This document shows positions 7,314 through 9,325 of a stretch of DNA of 9,325 nucleotides, one piece after another. Made by a program: the position numbers and the translations under genes. A model generated the notes under the pieces. That model saw nothing but the letters and a program-made list of their open reading frames with translations, made no database searches and was not told the DNA's origin. This DNA comes from Synergistaceae bacterium. Lineage in GTDB: Bacteria > Synergistota > Synergistia > Synergistales > Synergistaceae. Location: the NCBI GenBank assembly GCA_031290815.1, contig JAISLO010000048.1, positions 1 through 9,325 on the forward strand, written 5' to 3'. Within the stretch, counting starts at the first letter, position 1. Every line of letters begins with the position of its first letter.

Positions 7314-8291
7314 TCAACGCCTGTTCACCACTTCTGGAACATTTTTTCCAAGAATCGTATCGGACGCGTTCTTTGCCGCCCGGATTTTGAGTTCATTCAG
7401 AGAGTCCTCCGAAAGATATGAGATGTGCGGAGTGACGCAGATGTTTTCTGTGTGTAAAATGGGGTCATCCGGCTTTGGAGGCTCGTTTACTATGACATCC
7501 AGCGTGGCTGCCGCTATGACGCCGTTTTTGACGGCTGAGATCAGGTCTGGTTCGTTTACGATGCCGCCACGAGATGTGTTTATGAAATGAGCGTTGGGTT
7601 TCATCCTGGCAAATGTTTTTTCTGAGAAGAACCCGGCGGTTTCGGCAGTAAGGGCGAGGTGAACAGACACGACGTCGGCCTTTGCGAGTCCGTCATCGAG
7701 CGATACCCTAACCGCTCCGGTCTTTTGCGCGACCGAAATCATCTCTGCGCTCTCCAGATAATCGTAATACATTATTCCCATGCCTATCCCGGAGGCTTTT
7801 TCGGCAAGCCTGCGGCCGTTGTTGCCAAAGCCGGCTATGAAGAGTTTTTGCTGGGATATGCGGCGTGGCTTCTTTATCACCGCCTGAGCTCCCCACAGAC
7901 CGTTTCCAACGTGCTCGGCGTAATACCCCAAATTGAGATTATGACGATATATCGCTGCGATCACGTAATCGGCCAGGTCCTCCGCGCAGTAGCCCGGCAC
8001 GTTTGTCACGTCGATTCCGAGATCGCGCGCGGCTGAGGTGTCCACATTGTTGTAGCCGGCGCCGTATACCGACACGATCTTGCAATTTTTCAGCATCTCA
8101 AGGAGATGCCGGTCGACCTTCACGCCAATCTGACATATCAGCGCGTCCGCGAGAGAGCCAAACTCTTCGAGATCCTTCTGATTTACCTCCGAGGAAATCC
8201 GTATCTCACAGCCGGGATGCGCTTCGTTCAAAAGATTAGTTTCGGCGATGTAGTCCTCCCATTCGTCGTCCACAATCCAAAATCGCTTCAT
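7314..8291 (-). CDS. D-isomer-specific 2-hydroxyacid dehydrogenase, CtBP-like
   Basis: This 325-residue enzyme belongs to the NAD-dependent D-2-hydroxyacid dehydrogenase family and interconverts a 2-hydroxy acid and a 2-oxo acid. The substrate-binding loop is VYGAGYNNVD (75-84), followed by NVPGYCAEDLADY (97-109). The Rossmann motif is GFGNNG at 154-159, and D177 after the second strand favours NAD over NADP. The catalytic triad of the family is complete: R241 in NTSRGG, E270 in VNEP and H289 in PHISY. The ATG at 8291 has a double purine-rich site: AGGAGG at 8301-8306 (9 bases away) and GGAGG closer in. It is the first enzyme gene after the regulator and sits just before iorA, so it either feeds 2-oxo acids to IorAB or reduces them as an electron sink. 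Substrate is not determined; related proteins are often labelled phosphoglycerate or glyoxylate dehydrogenase without proof. Confidence 0.92.
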   Translation of the reverse strand: MKRFWIVDDEWEDYIAETNLLNEAHPGCEIRISSEVNQKDLEEFGSLADALICQIGVKVDRHLLEMLKNCKIVSVYGAGYNNVDTSAARDLGIDVTNVPGYCAEDLADYVIAAIYRHNLNLGYYAEHVGNGLWGAQAVIKKPRRISQQKLFIAGFGNNGRRLAEKASGIGMGIMYYDYLESAEMISVAQKTGAVRVSLDDGLAKADVVSVHLALTAETAGFFSEKTFARMKPNAHFINTSRGGIVNEPDLISAVKNGVIAAATLDVIVNEPPKPDDPILHTENICVTPHISYLSEDSLNELKIRAAKNASDTILGKNVPEVVNRR

Positions 8292-8380
8292 TTACCTCCC
8301 CCTCCTCAAAACCCGGTGACATTACCGCTTCAATAACCTTGCAAGTATCGAAGCACAGAGATGCATGCGGAAAACCATAA
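8292..8380 (-). other. Leader between the GntR gene and the dehydrogenase gene
   Basis: The 89 bases hold no gene. They contain a 9-bp inverted repeat, a weaker CGGT/ACCG stem (8314-8317 with 8324-8327) ahead of GGGTTTT, and the double ribosome binding site of the dehydrogenase. No convincing promoter was seen, so the regulator is probably cotranscribed with the enzymes, possibly with attenuation here. Confidence 0.45.
8327..8354 (-). repeat. Inverted repeat / RNA hairpin in the dehydrogenase leader
   Basis: In the transcript, GCUUCGAUA pairs with UAUUGAAGC over 9 bp (one G-U pair) around a 10-base loop that itself contains the palindrome CUUGCAAG. It lies 27 bases past the GntR stop codon and about 35 bases before the dehydrogenase start. 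It may be an attenuator, an mRNA stability element or, at DNA level, an operator. Confidence 0.5.
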
Positions 8381-9052
8381 TCAGCCTCCCGGCAGATAAA
8401 GCTTCATGACGTTGGACTCGCTCGATATTATGTGCTCTAGCAGCTGGCATGCCAATTCGTCGCCATCCCTCTTTCTTATGCATTTTATGAGGTTCAGATG
8501 CTGCTTTGTCGTCTCCAATAAATTTGACAAGGACTTTGCCGACAGCAGCTGGAAACGTTCTATCTGGGCGTTATACGGCAGCATGGCATCTCTGAGACGT
8601 CCATTTGCAGTATATCTAATCAGTGCGGAGTGAAAACTCATGTCGAGAGCCGCCACGTCGCTCAGATTTATATCTCTTCCTTCAGTAAGATTCGTTATGA
8701 CGTCCTTCCACTTCTCTTCAATTTCGTCGAGATAGCTGCCCGGGATGCGATACACGGCGGTACGGGCGGCGTATGGTTCAAGCAGCTTTCTGATTTCGTA
8801 GATCTCCCTCACGTCGTCTACTGTGACGGAGGAAACGAAAGCTCCCTTCCCAGGCACAAGAACGATAAATCCATCCTGCGCCAGCTTTCGCAGCGCCTCC
8901 CTTATTGGAGTACGGCTTATCTCGACCTCTTGAGCGAGCATATTCTCGCTGAGAGGCGCCCCCTCCTCAAGATCGCCGTTGAATACGCTCTTCTTCACCC
9001 AATCGTAGGCCTTTACCCAGAGACGCTTGTCATTTATGCCATTTAAATTCAC
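8381..9052 (-). CDS. GntR-family transcriptional regulator with FCD ligand-binding domain (FadR subfamily)
   Basis: This 223-residue protein has an N-terminal winged helix-turn-helix and a C-terminal all-helical FCD domain. The DNA-binding part shows LSENMLAQ (34-41), the recognition region SRTPIREALRKL (46-57) and the wing PGKGAFV (67-73). In the FCD domain, D137, H141, H185 and H207 match the family's metal-binding set, which usually helps bind a small carboxylate. It probably represses or activates this operon in response to a hydroxy or oxo acid handled by the enzymes. The start is GTG at 9052, supported by GGAGG at 9060-9064 seven bases upstream; the nearby ATG is out of frame. A strong promoter lies directly upstream, and inverted repeats over that promoter suggest autoregulation. 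The dehydrogenase gene follows after 89 bases. The ligand is unknown. Confidence 0.95.
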   Translation of the reverse strand: MNLNGINDKRLWVKAYDWVKKSVFNGDLEEGAPLSENMLAQEVEISRTPIREALRKLAQDGFIVLVPGKGAFVSSVTVDDVREIYEIRKLLEPYAARTAVYRIPGSYLDEIEEKWKDVITNLTEGRDINLSDVAALDMSFHSALIRYTANGRLRDAMLPYNAQIERFQLLSAKSLSNLLETTKQHLNLIKCIRKRDGDELACQLLEHIISSESNVMKLYLPGG

Positions 9053-9059
9053 TTAACTT

Positions 9060-9064
9060 CCTCC
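9060..9064 (-). promoter_or_regulatory. Ribosome binding site supporting the GTG start of the GntR gene
   Basis: GGAGG on the minus strand, 7 bases before GTG 9052. The only nearby ATG is out of frame and quickly followed by a stop. Confidence 0.75.
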
Positions 9065-9072
9065 AACTTGGA

Positions 9073-9110
9073 TATTGACAGAATACCAATAGTATACTGA
9101 AAAGTCAATA
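9073..9110 (-). promoter_or_regulatory. Candidate operator: inverted repeat bracketing the promoter
   Basis: TATTGAC at 9073-9079 and GTCAATA at 9104-9110 are perfect 7-base arms with a 24-base gap, about 31 bp centre to centre or three helical turns. One arm overlaps the -35 box and the other covers the expected transcription start. Inside lies a second symmetric element, ATAC and GTAT around 5 bases (9083-9095), in the promoter spacer. Either could be the binding site of the adjacent GntR protein. Because the arms share bases with a -35 box, some of the symmetry could be chance. Confidence 0.5.
9080..9108 (-). promoter_or_regulatory. Sigma70-type promoter of the operon
   Basis: On the minus strand TTGACT (9103-9108) is followed by a 17-base spacer and TATTCT (9080-9085). 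Both boxes are close to consensus and the spacing is ideal. Transcription would begin near 9073, giving a leader of about 20 bases that carries the GGAGG site of the GntR gene. Confidence 0.72.
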
Positions 9111-9115
9111 CGAAA

Positions 9116-9144
9116 GTAAAAAAAATTTATAGAAAAAATTTTTT
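9116..9144 (-). promoter_or_regulatory. A/T-tract region upstream of the promoter (UP-like element)
   Basis: Runs of A8, A6 and T6 lie immediately upstream of the -35 box in the minus direction, including a perfect A6T6 palindrome at 9133-9144. Such tracts bind the RNA polymerase alpha subunit and bend DNA, so they may strengthen the promoter. The assignment rests on composition and position only. Confidence 0.42.
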
Positions 9145-9325
9145 GTCACTTGACTGCCATCTTTAGAGGTATAAGTTGGCCCGCCTCAAGATCAATTTTA
9201 ATATACCCTGAATTCCGCAAAATATAGCCCATACAGAACTCAGGGTAGAGAGTTTGTGATGTCATTGACTTCGCCGAAACAAGCCAAAATTGACTTTTGT
9301 TTTTTCGTCAAAGCTTGTACAAAAC
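9145..9325. other. Upstream region without a supported gene
   Basis: No gene can be supported here. The stretch holds a 12-base inverted repeat (9204-9247) and several TTGAC/GTCAA pentamers. Two short open frames run into the right edge: plus from ATG 9259 (22 codons, weak ribosome site) and minus ending in TGA at 9240-9242 (27 codons). Neither is long enough to rise above chance. Confidence 0.4.
9204..9247. repeat. 12-base inverted repeat with 20-base spacer
   Basis: TACCCTGAATTC (9204-9215) and GAACTCAGGGTA (9236-9247) are complementary at 11 of 12 positions. It has no run of T adjacent on either strand, only an AT-rich flank on the left, so it is a poor intrinsic terminator. It could be a terminator-like element of a gene beyond the right edge or a protein-binding site. 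Confidence 0.55.

Noticed and set aside
9150..9175. Plus-strand promoter TTGACT with a TATAAG-like box
   Set aside because: The spacer is only about 14 bases, too short for a normal sigma70 promoter.
9204..9247. Intrinsic terminator
   Set aside because: The loop is 20 bases and no T run follows on either strand.
9259..9325. Start of a divergent plus-strand gene at ATG 9259
   Set aside because: Only 22 codons are visible, the ribosome site is weak, and a competing minus frame is open over the same bases.
1..9325. CRISPR array, tRNA, rRNA or insertion sequence
   Set aside because: No regularly spaced repeats, no structural RNA signature and no transposase-like protein were seen on either strand.

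Overview
The window holds one long bacterial gene set read entirely from the minus strand, so transcription runs from right to left. Eight genes were identified: a GntR/FCD-family regulator, a D-2-hydroxyacid dehydrogenase, the two subunits of an indolepyruvate-type 2-oxoacid:ferredoxin oxidoreductase (IorA, IorB), a fused ADP-forming acyl-CoA synthetase, the large and small parts of an aconitase X (AcnX) dehydratase, and a LarA-like (DUF2088) racemase-type protein cut by the left edge. The last gene is easily missed: its frame is open from an ATG at 930 down to base 1 and ends outside the window. No RNA gene, insertion sequence or CRISPR array was seen.

Layout in transcription order. 9053-9325 is the control region, with a good sigma70-type promoter (TTGACT, 17-base spacer, TATTCT), A/T tracts upstream of it, a 7-base inverted repeat bracketing the promoter, and a separate 12-base inverted repeat further out. 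The GntR gene follows (8381-9052, GTG start). An 89-base leader with a 9-bp RNA hairpin precedes the dehydrogenase (7314-8291). Then come iorA (5415-7265, probable TTG start), iorB 12 bases later, and the acyl-CoA synthetase after 76 bases. A 99-base AT-rich gap with a small GC-rich hairpin separates these from acnX large and small (overlapping by ATGA) and, 38 bases on, the LarA-like gene. Nearly every gene has a clear purine-rich ribosome binding site.

How the genes may work together (inference). The dehydrogenase interconverts a 2-hydroxy acid and a 2-oxo acid. IorAB oxidises the 2-oxo acid to an acyl-CoA with reduction of ferredoxin. The acyl-CoA synthetase releases the acid and makes ATP. 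The AcnX dehydratase and the LarA-like protein probably feed in or isomerise a hydroxylated substrate. The GntR protein probably senses a carboxylic acid intermediate. The substrate cannot be read from the sequence; the combination looks like a catabolic or fermentative operon for a hydroxy acid or amino-acid-derived oxo acid.

Organism. Ferredoxin-linked oxo-acid oxidation with ADP-forming acyl-CoA synthetase points to an anaerobe. Strong Shine-Dalgarno sites, a sigma70 promoter and a GntR regulator make it bacterial. An amino-acid-fermenting lineage such as Synergistota is a reasonable guess, but it rests on gene content only.
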